Part shown: in pieces, positions 42,521 through 55,557 of the stretch | How positions within the stretch are numbered: position 1 is the first letter of the stretch | How the letters are laid out: every line of letters starts with the position of its first letter | Origin: Desulfolutivibrio sulfodismutans DSM 3696 | GTDB lineage: Bacteria > Desulfobacterota > Desulfovibrionia > Desulfovibrionales > Desulfovibrionaceae | Assembly: GCF_013376455.1 (NCBI RefSeq) | Contig: NZ_CP045504.1 | Span: 1,054,001-1,118,000 of the forward strand | DNA length: 64,000 bases | Direction of reading: 5' to 3' | Translations under genes and position numbers: made by a program | The notes under the pieces: generated by a model | The model's database searches: none | What the model saw: only the letters and a program-made list of their open reading frames with translations | What the model was told of the DNA's origin: nothing

Positions 42521-45500
42521 ATGACCGCGCCCGAACGCACTCCGTGGTACAAAGACTGGAAAATCCAGCTTATCGTGGTCCTGGCCGTCATCGTCGTGGC
42601 CCAGTTCGTGACCCTTTCGGGCATGCGCACGCCCCCCCCGCCCCCGGCGGTTTCCCCCGCGCCGACGACGGCTGCCCCCGACGACGTGACCGTGGCCGGG
42701 GTGTCCATCGAGGCCGAACAGGGGCGGGCCCTGCTCATCGCCTTCGACCATCCCGTGGCCGGAGTCACGGCCGGGAGCCGTCCGGCCAAGGAGCCCGCAG
42801 CCATTTCCCCGTCCGTGTCCGGCGTCTGGACCTGGATCAACCCGTTCATGTTGCGTTTCGAGCCGTCCGAACCCTTCGCCACGGCCAAAAGCTACGCCAT
42901 AACCATAAAGCCGGACCATATCGTCGCCGCCCCCCAACGTCTGACGGGAGAAACGAAGTTCGCCGCCGCCCACGGCGTCTTCGAACTGACGCGCCTGACG
43001 GGCCACCTGGAATCCGCCGCCGAGGAGGGGCCGGGCATGGTGCGCATTGAGGGCGAGGCGGTTTTCAACCGCACAGTGAACCCCGAGGCTCTGCTCGAGC
43101 ATCTGAAAATCCTGGATCCCCTGCGCGGCGACGGCGATCCCGTTTTCTTCTACATCCCCGACAGCTCCCCCGGCCGCAAGCTGACCTTCATCAGCGACCC
43201 CATCGCCGCGAAGACCCAGGCCCGGGACATCACCCTGACGCTGTCCGCCGAGACCGTCCCCGAAAAAGGCGGCGTCCCCCTTGGCCGGGAGGTCAAGACG
43301 ACGGTGCCGGTGGTTTTGGACACGGTGCTCAAGGTCAACGCCATAAGCGCCGAGAGCCAGGGCGAGGCCAGCGTGCTGCGCATCAACTTTTCCACGCCGG
43401 TTGCGGCCAAGGCCCTGGAGGATCATCTGACCATCGCCCCGGAGGTGGCCCGGCGCATCCATTCCGAAGATGGCGACCTCATCGTGACCGGCGAATTCAT
43501 CCCCGGCCGGGACTACCAGGTGACCCTGCGCAAGGGCCTGGCCGCCGCCGACGGGGCCATGCTCGAACAGGACGTGGCGGAGGCGGTCTCCGTTCCAGAC
43601 CTGGACCCCATGGCCGTCTTCAAGGACCAGGGGATGTTTCTGTCCCGCTCGGGCTATAAAAATCTGGCCGTCAAAAGCGTCAACACCGACACGGCGGATA
43701 TGGTCATCGACCGGGTCTATTTGAACAACCTGTTCGCCTTCCTCAACTTCGACTATTCGGCCATGGACCAGTCCTTTACCGGCCAATACCTGAGCCACAG
43801 CCTGGGCGACCGGCTGCGAAAGGTCACATTGTCCCTGACCGGGCCGCAAAACAAGGCCGTCACCACCCCCGTCAACCTGGAAAAATACATCGCCCAAGAG
43901 ACCCCGGGCCTGTACCGGGTGGCCCTGACCCTGCCCGGGCAGTACGAGGGCGATCAGCGTCTCGTGCTCATCACCGACCTGGGCATCGTGGCCAAACGCG
44001 GCAACGCGGACATCCTGGTCTTCACGGCCTCCTTCTCCACCCTGGCCTCGGTCCAGGGCGCCACGGTGCGCATCATAAGCGACCAGAACCAGGAAATCGC
44101 CCGGGGAACCACCGACGCCTCGGGCCTTTTCCGGGCCGCACTGTCCACGGAGATTCTGGAAAAAAACCGGCCCTATCTGATCACCGTGGAAAAGGGCAAC
44201 GACTTCAGTTTCCTGCTGTTCGACTCCTTCCAAACGGACACCACGGGCATGGACGTGGACGGCCGGATGCTGTCCAAGACCGGCTATACCGCCTTCCTCT
44301 ACGGCGAACGCGACATCTACCGCCCCGGGGAGACCTTAAACGGCATGGCCATGGTCCGCGACGCGGCCTTGAAAACCCCGGCCTCCATGCCGCTGACGCT
44401 TCGCCAGACCGATCCCCAGGGCCGCAAGCTCGGGGAGACCGTGGTCAAGACCGACGACAAAGGCATGGCCTCCTTCTCCCTGCCCCTGCCCGGCTATCTC
44501 ATCACCGGTCCCTATGTCCTGGAACTCCTGGCGGGCAAGGAACAGATCGGCGAATACCGCTTCCAGGTCGAGGATTTCGTGCCCGACCGCATCAGCGTCA
44601 ACGTGGAGCCCGGCCAGACCATGGCCCTGCCCGGGCAAAAGCTCGGATTTGCAGTCAAAAGCCGCTACCTGTTCGGAGCCCCGGCCTCGGAACTGCCCGT
44701 GGAGGCCCGGGTGCGCCTGACCAAGGCCCCGTTTACCCCCAAGGGGTTCGAGCAGTATTCCTTCGGCGATCCCGAGCGCTCTTTCGAGGACGCGGAGTTT
44801 TTCCAGAGCGACGAGTCCCTGGGCCCGGACGGCGCCCAGACCTTTGAGGCCGAGCTGCCCCAGGACGTCCGGCCTCCGGCGGCGCTGTCGGCGGTCATCA
44901 CCGCCCGGGTGCGCGAGGGCGGCGGCCGGGGGGTGACGGCCCTGGCCCGGGTGCCCGTGCATGCCTATCCGTCCTATCCCGGGCTCAAGCGCCTGGAACG
45001 CGAAGGCCGGGAGCCGGGCAAGCCCCTGGTCCTGGATTTCGTGAACGTGTCCGCCGCCGGAGAGGAGGCCAAGCCCGGGGAGCTCAAGGCCCGCTTCTAT
45101 AAGGACGACTGGCAGACGGTGCTGCGCCGCGATCCGGGCGGCAGCTTCAAATACGATTCCGTGCGCGATTCCAGGCTGCTTGACGCCAAGACCATTGCCG
45201 CCGGGACCAGCCACGGGACCGTGACCTTCACCCCGCCGACCGTGGGCAGCTACCGCGTAGTGCTGACGGATACGGCCACCGGGGCCGCCAGCCAGGTGGA
45301 ATTTTTCTGCGGCGGCTTCGGCTATTCGCCCTGGGCCTTGGAAAATCCGGCCCGCATCGAGCTTGTGCCGGATAAAAAGGAATACGCCTCTGGCGAGACG
45401 GCCACCTTCCAGGTGCGCGCCCCCTTTGCCGGGCGCATGCTGGTCACCGTGGAGAACGAGGAGGTGCGCCAGGCCTTCGTCATGGACATGCCGGGCAACA

Positions 45501-47986
45501 CCGGCCAGATCAACATTCCGGTCAAGCCCGAATACATGCCCAACGCCTATGTGACCGCCACGTTGGTGCGCAAGGCCTCCGACCTTTCGTCCGGTTCCGT
45601 GGCCAGGGCCTTCGGGGCCGCGCCCCTGTACGTCGACCGGGCCGAGGGCCGCCTGGAGGTCATCGCCTCCGCCCCGGCCGAGATGCGCCCGGGGACGCCC
45701 CTGGTCATCGACGTGACCACCCGTTCCGGAGCGGCCCTGACCGTGTCAGCCGTGGACGAGGGCATCTTGCAGCTCATTGCCCAGAAAACCCCGGACCCCT
45801 ACGGCGAATTTTACGCCAAGCGGCAGCTCGGGGTGGAATCCTTCGACATCTTCTCCATGCTTCTGCCCGAGGTGCCGCCCCTGCACGGCAAGTCCCTGGC
45901 CGGCGGCGGCGACTCCCTGGAGGACTTGAGCAAATTCCTGCGCTCGGAAAGCCCGGCCTCGAGGCTGGTGGCCTTTTGGTCCGGGGTGGTCGTGGCCGAC
46001 GGCCAGGGCAAGGCCCGGGTGAGCTTCGACGTGCCGGAATTTCGCGGCGCGGTGCGCATCATGGTCGTGGCCGCCGACGGCAAACGTTTCGGATCGGCCG
46101 AGACCGTCACCCGGGTGAAAAGCCCCTTGTCCGTGTCCCCGAGCTTCCCGCGTTTCCTGTCCCTGGAGGAGACCGTGGACATCCCGGTGGCCGTGCGCAA
46201 CGACACCCCCGGCCCCGGCGACTTCGTTGTGACGCTCGCCGTCACGGGTTCGGCCTCCTGCGCCGCCCCCCAAAAGTCCGTGTCCCTGGCCCCGGGAGAG
46301 GAAAAGACCCTGTTTTTCCCGGTGGCCACCGGCCCCGGGGAAGGCATGGCCACCTTTGCCGTGACCGTTTCCGGAAACGGCGAAAAGGCTGCCGCCAGCC
46401 AGGAGCTCTTCGCCCGCTCTCCCCTCCCGGCCCGTTCGGACATCCAGTCCGGCGGCGTGGAGAGCGCCTCGGCCAAGCTTGAGGACGTTGCGGCCGGATT
46501 CGTGCCGGGCACGGCCCGCCGCGACATCTTCATCGGCCGCCAACCCCTTTTGCGCTTCGCCGCAAACCTGCGCGAACTGCTGACCTATCCCCACGGCTGC
46601 GTGGAGCAGACCGTGTCCAAGGCCTTTCCCCTTTTGTATTTCGCCGATCTGGCCAAGGTTCTGGCCCCGGACATCCTGCCCGGCGGCCAACCGGCGGCCA
46701 TGGTCCAGGCCGCCGTGAAGCGCCTGATGAGCATGCAGATCTACGACGGCGGCTTCTCCATGTGGCCGGGCGGCCAGGAGACCGTGGACTGGCCCAGCGT
46801 CTATGCCGCCCATTTCCTGGTGGAGGCCAAGGCGGCGGGCTACCATGTGGATGAAGACTCCCTGCGCCGGGCCCTGCGTTTTGTCGCCGGACTGGCCAAA
46901 AACGCCGCCAGCGATGACCAGGAGGGCGAGGACGGGGGAAGCGGGGCCAAGGTGTCGGCCTATGCCCTGTACGTCCTGGCCCGGGCGGGCAAGGCGGACA
47001 TCGGGGCCATGGATTATCTGCGCGATGCCGCAAACGGCGGACTGTCCGCCGACGCCCGGGGGCTTTTGGGCGCGGCCTATGCCGCCGTGGGCAACCAGAA
47101 GGCCGCAAGCGCCCTGCTGGCCGGTTCGCCGCCAGCCGACACCGTGAAACGCCAAACCGGCGGCGCCCTGGATTCGCCGCTTCGGGACAAGGCCCTGTAT
47201 CTGGCGGCCCTGACCGACGCCGCCCCCAAGGACTCTCGCCTGCCCAAACTCGCGGCGGACACGGCGAGGCTCTTTGCCGCCGTGCGCCATCCCTCCACCC
47301 AGGAGGCGGCCTTCGCCTTTGTGGCCCTTGGCAAGTATTATGCGAAACAGGCGGCCAAGAAGCCGTTTTCCGGCAAACTGTACGCCGGTTCGACGCTTCT
47401 GACGGATTTTTCTTCCGACAAACCCTTGTCCCTGCGCGGCATCCCCGACGCCGGGGCGCTGCGCATCGAGATGGATGGCGGCTACGAGGCCGGGGCGGCG
47501 TTTTTCAGCGTGGAGACGCGCGGCGTGCCCCTGATGTCGGCCTACAAGCCCGAGCGGGCGGGGCTTGAGATCGTGCGCGAATACCTGGACCGCCAGGGCA
47601 ATCCGCTGGCCGGGGATGTCGTTTCCCAGGGAACCCTCCTGGTGTTAAAGACCTCCGTGCGCAGCCTGTCCGGCGCAGTGGAGAACCTGGTGCTCCAGAA
47701 CCTGCTGCCCACGGGCATCGAGGTGGAGAATCCGCGTCTGGCCACCACGGAGAAGCTGCCCTGGATGACCGGGGACGATCTGGAGGTGGATTACGTGGAT
47801 TACCGGGGGGATAGGGTCAACGTGTTCGCCGACCTCCCGGACGAGAAGTGGCGCAGCCAGTTCAGCCTGCTGCGCGCGGTGACGCCGGGGACGTTCCATG
47901 TGCCGCCGCCACAGGTGGAGGCCATGTACGACCCGTCGCTTATGGCCTCGGGGCCGCTCGGGAAGATCACGGTGCAGGTGAAATAA
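42521..47986 (+). CDS. Alpha-2-macroglobulin-family protein (YfhM-like) with thioester
   Basis: A 1821-residue inner-membrane-anchored periplasmic protein. A short cytoplasmic start and one membrane helix (about 15-33, IQLIVVLAVIVVAQFVTLSG) are followed by a Pro/Ala linker and many MG (macroglobulin) beta domains. ERDIYRPGETLNGMAMVRDA marks the MG3 region and ALTVSAVDEGILQL the A2M domain. The internal thioester motif GCVEQ has Cys1360 and Gln1363, in the alpha-toroid domain (CVEQTVSKAFPLLYFADL). Such proteins trap proteases that breach the envelope by covalent capture. In many bacteria the gene is paired with pbpC; no pbpC is adjacent here. A terminator follows. Confidence 0.93.
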   Translation: MTAPERTPWYKDWKIQLIVVLAVIVVAQFVTLSGMRTPPPPPAVSPAPTTAAPDDVTVAGVSIEAEQGRALLIAFDHPVAGVTAGSRPAKEPAAISPSVSGVWTWINPFMLRFEPSEPFATAKSYAITIKPDHIVAAPQRLTGETKFAAAHGVFELTRLTGHLESAAEEGPGMVRIEGEAVFNRTVNPEALLEHLKILDPLRGDGDPVFFYIPDSSPGRKLTFISDPIAAKTQARDITLTLSAETVPEKGGVPLGREVKTTVPVVLDTVLKVNAISAESQGEASVLRINFSTPVAAKALEDHLTIAPEVARRIHSEDGDLIVTGEFIPGRDYQVTLRKGLAAADGAMLEQDVAEAVSVPDLDPMAVFKDQGMFLSRSGYKNLAVKSVNTDTADMVIDRVYLNNLFAFLNFDYSAMDQSFTGQYLSHSLGDRLRKVTLSLTGPQNKAVTTPVNLEKYIAQETPGLYRVALTLPGQYEGDQRLVLITDLGIVAKRGNADILVFTASFSTLASVQGATVRIISDQNQEIARGTTDASGLFRAALSTEILEKNRPYLITVEKGNDFSFLLFDSFQTDTTGMDVDGRMLSKTGYTAFLYGERDIYRPGETLNGMAMVRDAALKTPASMPLTLRQTDPQGRKLGETVVKTDDKGMASFSLPLPGYLITGPYVLELLAGKEQIGEYRFQVEDFVPDRISVNVEPGQTMALPGQKLGFAVKSRYLFGAPASELPVEARVRLTKAPFTPKGFEQYSFGDPERSFEDAEFFQSDESLGPDGAQTFEAELPQDVRPPAALSAVITARVREGGGRGVTALARVPVHAYPSYPGLKRLEREGREPGKPLVLDFVNVSAAGEEAKPGELKARFYKDDWQTVLRRDPGGSFKYDSVRDSRLLDAKTIAAGTSHGTVTFTPPTVGSYRVVLTDTATGAASQVEFFCGGFGYSPWALENPARIELVPDKKEYASGETATFQVRAPFAGRMLVTVENEEVRQAFVMDMPGNTGQINIPVKPEYMPNAYVTATLVRKASDLSSGSVARAFGAAPLYVDRAEGRLEVIASAPAEMRPGTPLVIDVTTRSGAALTVSAVDEGILQLIAQKTPDPYGEFYAKRQLGVESFDIFSMLLPEVPPLHGKSLAGGGDSLEDLSKFLRSESPASRLVAFWSGVVVADGQGKARVSFDVPEFRGAVRIMVVAADGKRFGSAETVTRVKSPLSVSPSFPRFLSLEETVDIPVAVRNDTPGPGDFVVTLAVTGSASCAAPQKSVSLAPGEEKTLFFPVATGPGEGMATFAVTVSGNGEKAAASQELFARSPLPARSDIQSGGVESASAKLEDVAAGFVPGTARRDIFIGRQPLLRFAANLRELLTYPHGCVEQTVSKAFPLLYFADLAKVLAPDILPGGQPAAMVQAAVKRLMSMQIYDGGFSMWPGGQETVDWPSVYAAHFLVEAKAAGYHVDEDSLRRALRFVAGLAKNAASDDQEGEDGGSGAKVSAYALYVLARAGKADIGAMDYLRDAANGGLSADARGLLGAAYAAVGNQKAASALLAGSPPADTVKRQTGGALDSPLRDKALYLAALTDAAPKDSRLPKLAADTARLFAAVRHPSTQEAAFAFVALGKYYAKQAAKKPFSGKLYAGSTLLTDFSSDKPLSLRGIPDAGALRIEMDGGYEAGAAFFSVETRGVPLMSAYKPERAGLEIVREYLDRQGNPLAGDVVSQGTLLVLKTSVRSLSGAVENLVLQNLLPTGIEVENPRLATTEKLPWMTGDDLEVDYVDYRGDRVNVFADLPDEKWRSQFSLLRAVTPGTFHVPPPQVEAMYDPSLMASGPLGKITVQVK

Positions 47987-48029
47987 CGGACGTCCCGGCC
48001 CGGACGTTCTTCCCGGGCCGCAAAAGGGC

Positions 48030-48062
48030 AACGCCCCCTCCGGTCGCACCGCAGGGGGCGTT
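48030..48062 (+). terminator. Terminator after the alpha-2-macroglobulin gene
   Basis: AACGCCCCCT (48030-48039) pairs with AGGGGGCGTT (48053-48062) over 10 bp, 43 bp after the stop. Only CGCTTT follows, a weak T-run. Confidence 0.7.
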
Positions 48063-48206
48063 CGCTTTGTGACGGACGGCTTTACCGAGACGGCCAGTCA
48101 ACCTCGAAGTCGGCTTATGCCGCAACCGGGCGAGAGCTTCACTTCGCCGCACAACTGCCCAGCCCTTCGCGACCATTTCAGATCGCGTCAGGCCGTCCGC
48201 TTGGGG

Positions 48207-48506
48207 TCAATCGCTTTCGTCAAAAAGAGCATCTACATCGCGGGAAGCGTGAAGAACGCGGACGACCTCAATGCCATCCGCGAGAGGCCGGTAAAAAATG
48301 AGGTACCTTCCAACCGGAAAACTTCGGATGTCTTTTTCCAGTTCATCACGAACCCGGCCAACACCGGGCCGCTTCGCCAGGGCCAAAAACTTTGCGTGAA
48401 TCTTGGCAACGAAAGCATCGGCACGAACTTCGCTGTCCTCCGCTATATAGTCCCAAATTTCAATCAAATCTGATTTGGCCCGGGGGCTTTTGAAAATCTG
48501 AGGCAT
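48207..48506 (-). CDS. parE: ParE/RelE-superfamily toxin
   Basis: A 99-residue toxin-type protein from ATG 48506: SPRAKSDLIEIWDYIAEDSE (helix pair of ParE), FVAKIHAKFLALAKRPGVGR, then the beta strands IRSFPVGRYLIFYRPLADGI and VVRVLHASRDVDALF. This pattern (R-x-F-P-V-G-x-Y-x-I-F-Y, VLHxxRD) is typical of ParE toxins, which usually inhibit DNA gyrase. It starts 1 bp after the antitoxin stop, as usual. The larger open frame to 48773 is the antitoxin's shadow. It lies between A2M and aat in otherwise core DNA. Confidence 0.88.
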   Translation of the reverse strand: MPQIFKSPRAKSDLIEIWDYIAEDSEVRADAFVAKIHAKFLALAKRPGVGRVRDELEKDIRSFPVGRYLIFYRPLADGIEVVRVLHASRDVDALFDESD

Positions 48507-48507
48507 T

Positions 48508-48783
48508 TTACGCCTCTGTCTCGGAGGCGAATCGGGCCGTACGGCGCATGCGCCCTTCTTTCTTAATCTCTTCCGGATCCCATGGCGTGGACGTGCCGCT
48601 GGCAAGGCCCTCCCGAATATCCTGGCGGAGTTGTTCGAGCGCGACGGTACGAAGACGGTCTTGCGCCTCCATAAGCCGGAGCGCCTCCCGAACGACCTCG
48701 CTTGCCGAATTATAAAGTCCGGACGCGACCTTTTGCTTGACCAAAGATTCAAGCCGGGGTGTGAGATTAACATTCATGGGCAT
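48508..48783 (-). CDS. parD: ParD/CopG-type antitoxin
   Basis: About 91 residues from ATG 48783, which has GGAGG about 6 bp upstream; ATG 48795 and 48777 are alternatives. The N-terminal ribbon-helix-helix (MNVNLTPRLESLVKQKVASG, NSASEVVREALRLM) binds operator DNA. The C-terminal tail (WDPEEIKKEGRMRR) binds the toxin. Antitoxin first and toxin directly behind is the standard autoregulated type II order. Confidence 0.88.
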   Translation of the reverse strand: MPMNVNLTPRLESLVKQKVASGLYNSASEVVREALRLMEAQDRLRTVALEQLRQDIREGLASGTSTPWDPEEIKKEGRMRRTARFASETEA

Positions 48784-49005
48784 GGCACCCTCCATTTAAA
48801 ATGACGTATAGGCTGGCAGCCAATCATTGTCAATGTTTGACAACATCCCCAACGCGAGGCTCAACTCTCCTTGCAAATTAACCGGTGAAACCGTTTAACA
48901 ACGCCCCGACATCACCCGGCTGAAGCAGCAATTGCTTGATCTACTAGCCAGGGAAGACCCGCCAGTCCCGCGCTGAGCCTCCCTTTCTGTCCGAAACGCC
49001 CCCGC

Positions 49006-49698
49006 CTAGGCCGGATCGTCGCCCCGCCCTGCGCCGTGAAGCCCCAGAGCCTCGCGCACAAGCCGCAGAAAGTCCTCGCGCGGTATCTCCCGGCAGCCGA
49101 AACGCGCCATATGCTCCGTGGTCTGCTGGCAGTCGATGAAGGAACATCCCCGGGCATACAGATGCCGGGCCAGGGTCACAAAGGCCGCCTTGGAGGCCTC
49201 GGGCACGAGGTGAAACATGGATTCGCCAAAAAATGCCCGCCCCAGGGCCACGCCATAGGCCCCGCCCACGAGAACCCCGTCCTGGCGGGCCTCCACGCTG
49301 TGCGCGAACCCGGCCCGGTGCAGGGCCACATAGGCCGCGACCATCTCCGCCGTGATCCAGGTGCCGGGCTGTCCCGGACGATGGACACGGGCGCAGGCCG
49401 CAATCACGGCCGGGAAATCCGTGTTCAGGGTCACCTCGAAGCGGTTCTGGCGCAAAAGCCGCTCCAGGCGGCGGGGCACATGCAACTCAGCCGGAAACAG
49501 CACCGGCCGGGGGTCCGGCGACCACCACAGGATGGGGCTGTCGTCGTCGTACCAGGGGAAGATGCCCTGGGAATAGGCGGCCAAAAGGCGCGGCACGGAC
49601 AGATCCCCGCCCACGGCCAGAAGCCCGCCGGGCTCGGCCAGGCGCGGCGGCGGAAAACGCAGATCGTCGGGGTCGTCGGACAGGGCGAAGATGGGCAT
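49006..49698 (-). CDS. aat: Leucyl/phenylalanyl-tRNA--protein transferase
   Basis: Aat adds Leu or Phe to proteins with N-terminal Arg or Lys, creating destabilising N-termini for ClpS-ClpAP. The 230-residue protein has FPPPRLAEPGGLLAVGGDLS, YSQGIFPWYDDDSPILWWSPDPR, TWITAEMVAAYVALH, GVALGRAFFGESMF and FIDCQQTTEHMARFG, all diagnostic. It lies 74 bp downstream of clpA on the same strand, after clpS, so the whole N-degron pathway is together. Confidence 0.97.
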   Translation of the reverse strand: MPIFALSDDPDDLRFPPPRLAEPGGLLAVGGDLSVPRLLAAYSQGIFPWYDDDSPILWWSPDPRPVLFPAELHVPRRLERLLRQNRFEVTLNTDFPAVIAACARVHRPGQPGTWITAEMVAAYVALHRAGFAHSVEARQDGVLVGGAYGVALGRAFFGESMFHLVPEASKAAFVTLARHLYARGCSFIDCQQTTEHMARFGCREIPREDFLRLVREALGLHGAGRGDDPA

Positions 49699-49772
49699 GG
49701 AAAGCCGCCATCAGGTTGTCTCCCACGGGGCCATGGCGGCCCCGCAGGAGGAGGATGACGATGGCGCTGGGC

Positions 49773-52130
<2,358 letters not shown>

Positions 52131-52445
52131 CTAGACCTCTTCCATGCTGCATTTGAGCGGATATCCGTTCTGGCGGGCCAACCGGCGCACCAGGGACACC
52201 TTGAGTTCGGCCACTTCCGCCGTATAAACCCCGCACACGCCGACGCCCTTATTATGCACGTTCAGCATGATCTGGACGGCCTCGGCTTCGGTTTTGCGGA
52301 AAACCTGCATCAGCACTTTGACCACGAACTCCATGGTCGTATAATCGTCGTTGTGCAAAAGAACCTTGAAGCGTTTGGGCTCGCGGATCTCGTCGGCCAG
52401 CCCCACTCCGGATTCCTGCTCCTCGTTTTGGATCGGTTCGGTCAT
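52131..52445 (-). CDS. clpS: ClpA adaptor protein ClpS
   Basis: A 104-residue N-degron adaptor. The core FKVLLHNDDYTTMEFVVKVL has the N-end-binding residues (Asn-Asp-Asp and the Met/Phe pocket) and VMLNVHNKGVGVCGVYTAEVA carries the pocket His. An acidic flexible N-terminus (QNEEQESGVGLADE) is needed for ClpA threading. It delivers substrates with Leu, Phe, Tyr or Trp N-termini to ClpAP. It is directly followed by clpA and then aat, the enzyme that produces those N-termini. Confidence 0.97.
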   Translation of the reverse strand: MTEPIQNEEQESGVGLADEIREPKRFKVLLHNDDYTTMEFVVKVLMQVFRKTEAEAVQIMLNVHNKGVGVCGVYTAEVAELKVSLVRRLARQNGYPLKCSMEEV

Positions 52446-52744
52446 ATCCCGCTTCTTCTGCGATACAGACTTGTTACATGACAGGCGACGCTCATGCGCC
52501 GCACCCTGGGTTTCATAATAAGACGTGGGACGGGTCTGTCGAGGGCGGGTTGGAAAAACGGGACGCTGACGCCGCCCTGGGACAGGCCGCCCCGGTGAAA
52601 CGGCCGCTACGGCATGTTCCCGCCCGGTCGTCCCGCCTGTCGGCGCATCCCTGCCGACGCGTTACCGTAAGGAAAATCGCCCCGGCTTACAACTGCGCCC
52701 GAGCAGGCCGCCCCGCCCCACCGGACGGCCGGGACGCCGCAGGC

Positions 52745-53398
52745 TCATTCGTCGAGCGACGGCGCGGCCAACAGCCGGGCGGACTTTTCCGGGGCGAAAA
52801 CGAAGCTGTCCGTCGCTCCAAGCCCCAGGGCGTCCAGATGTTCCAGGTGCAGGTCGTGGTAGGTGGCGGTGCGGGCCGAGGCCGGATCCAGCCCAAGCCG
52901 GGCCGCCCAGGCCGTGATGTCGTCCGGGCCGCCTTCGAGTTCCACAAAACGGCCAAACGGCAGCCGGTCCAGGCAGACGTGCAGGCCGCCCAGCGTCCAT
53001 ATCTGGCGCACCTTTTCGTAGCGCAGGGCCTCGGCGTAGCCCAGGCCGTGCAGGATGGCCTCCATGGCTGAAAAATCCTCCACCCGGGTCTCGAGCTCCT
53101 GGCGGACCTTGTATCCGGCCGGGGCCTGCCCGGGCGCGGGAAGCTTGACGGTCACCACGCCGGAGGCGGCGGCTTGGCCGCCGGGCGAGTTGCGGCGCAG
53201 GCGCAGCAGGATGCCTGCGGCCCGCAGGCGGCCGAAGGCGACCGTCCCGGCGGCTGGCCCGGCGTCTGGGGCAGGGGCGTCGAAAACGATGTTTTGCTCG
53301 AAGACCACGGGTTCCGGGACCGCACAGGCCTCGGCCAAAGCCTGCCGCAGGGCCGAAAACCCGGCCACGGGGAATTTCAGCTCGATTTCCAGGGGCAT
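52745..53398 (-). CDS. CYTH-domain protein (class IV adenylate cyclase / thiamine-triphosphatase-like)
   Basis: A 217-residue CYTH protein: the ExExK metal-triphosphate motif is at the N-terminus (MPLEIELKF), with later tunnel residues in GILLRLRRNS, VTVKLPAPG, YEKVRQIW and LDRLPFGRFVELEG. CYTH enzymes act on triphosphates: class IV adenylate cyclase (CyaB), inorganic triphosphatase or thiamine-triphosphatase; the YEKVRQIW and FVELEG motifs are close to the CyaB-like subgroup, but activity cannot be assigned. It is 54 bp downstream of cheB on the same strand, so it may be the last gene of the che operon. Confidence 0.88.
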   Translation of the reverse strand: MPLEIELKFPVAGFSALRQALAEACAVPEPVVFEQNIVFDAPAPDAGPAAGTVAFGRLRAAGILLRLRRNSPGGQAAASGVVTVKLPAPGQAPAGYKVRQELETRVEDFSAMEAILHGLGYAEALRYEKVRQIWTLGGLHVCLDRLPFGRFVELEGGPDDITAWAARLGLDPASARTATYHDLHLEHLDALGLGATDSFVFAPEKSARLLAAPSLDE

Positions 53399-53452
53399 GG
53401 GATCTCCAGGGGAAAAATGTCCTCCCCCCCTGTCCGGGCAGGACTCACCCGG

Positions 53453-54526
<1,074 letters not shown>

Positions 54527-54687
54527 TCACCACCCTTTGAAGGAACTCGCCGCTGTCCGCTGCGCATGTCCGTTTAGTGCTGTGGCTCTTGCGGCGTCGG
54601 CGAATACCTTCTCAATACGCCGAGCCGACTCCGGTCCTCTTCTCCATCTTTATTACGAAACCCTGCTTGCGCCGCAAGGACGCGATG

Positions 54688-55557
54688 TCAGGTACGCCGA
54701 TACACCGTGGGAGACACCTGGCGCAGGGGCAGATCCATGCCCGTCAGGCTTTCCGAATGGCCGATGAAAAGATGTCCGTCCTTGCGCAACTGGCGGCAGA
54801 ATTTATTGAGCAGCGTCTCCTGCGTGGTGCGGTCGAAATAGATCATCACGTTGCGGCAGAAAATGATGTCCATGGGGTCGTTGAAGCTGAATTCCTCCAT
54901 GAAGTTCAGGCGGGAAAAGGCCACCCGCTCCCGCAAATCCGGGACGATGCGCACCAGTTTCTTCAGACGGTCCTTGCTGCGCAGGAGGTACTTCCGCTTG
55001 AGGTCGTAGGTCATGCCCGCCACCCGGTCCTCGGGATAGACGGCCCGGCGGGCCTTTTCAAGAACCTGGGAGGAGATGTCCGTGGCCGTGATGGAGAACC
55101 GGAACCCCGGGGTCTTTTCGGCATATTCGCTTAAGACCATGGCCAGGGTGTAGGGCTCCTCGCCCGAGGAGCATCCGGCGCTCCACAGCCGCAGGGGATG
55201 GACCAGGCCGCGCATGGCCACCCAGTGGGGCAGCACCACCTGGCGCATGATGTCAAAGTGCTTGGATTCCCTGAAAAATTCGGTGGTGTTGGTGGTGATG
55301 GCGTCAATGAGATGGGAGAGTTCCTCGGAAAGCCCGGAAGGGCTGAAGATATAGTCGTTGTATTCCCGAAAGGTGGCCATGCCCAGCAGGCGCAGGCGCT
55401 TTTGCAGCCGGGCCTCGACCATGGTCTTTTTCGATGTCGGCAGCTTGATGCCGCACTCGGTATGGATAAACTCGCTGAAGCGCCGGAAATCCTTGTCGGC
55501 CATGCTGACCATGGACGACGATCTGGTGAACTCGCGCTTGGGCCTAGGCTCCGGCAT
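54688..55557 (-). CDS. cheR: Chemotaxis protein methyltransferase CheR
   Basis: About 289 residues from ATG 55557, which overlaps the cheW end by 14 bp; an inner ATG at 55503 is possible. The N-terminal helical domain (FRRFSEFIHTECGIKLPTSK) recognises receptors and the C-terminal SAM domain has LRLWSAGCSSGEEPYTLAM, ITATDISSQVLEKA, and IIFCRNVMIYFDRTTQ. It methylates receptor glutamates, opposing CheB. Translational overlap with cheW supports one operon. No C-terminal pentapeptide-binding beta-loop peculiarity was seen. Confidence 0.95.
   Translation of the reverse strand: MPEPRPKREFTRSSSMVSMADKDFRRFSEFIHTECGIKLPTSKKTMVEARLQKRLRLLGMATFREYNDYIFSPSGLSEELSHLIDAITTNTTEFFRESKHFDIMRQVVLPHWVAMRGLVHPLRLWSAGCSSGEEPYTLAMVLSEYAEKTPGFRFSITATDISSQVLEKARRAVYPEDRVAGMTYDLKRKYLLRSKDRLKKLVRIVPDLRERVAFSRLNFMEEFSFNDPMDIIFCRNVMIYFDRTTQETLLNKFCRQLRKDGHLFIGHSESLTGMDLPLRQVSPTVYRRT

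Noticed and set aside
42083-44233. 716-codon open frame on the minus strand
   Set aside because: Antisense to the PPC gene and the N-terminal part of the alpha-2-macroglobulin gene; no domain in the product.
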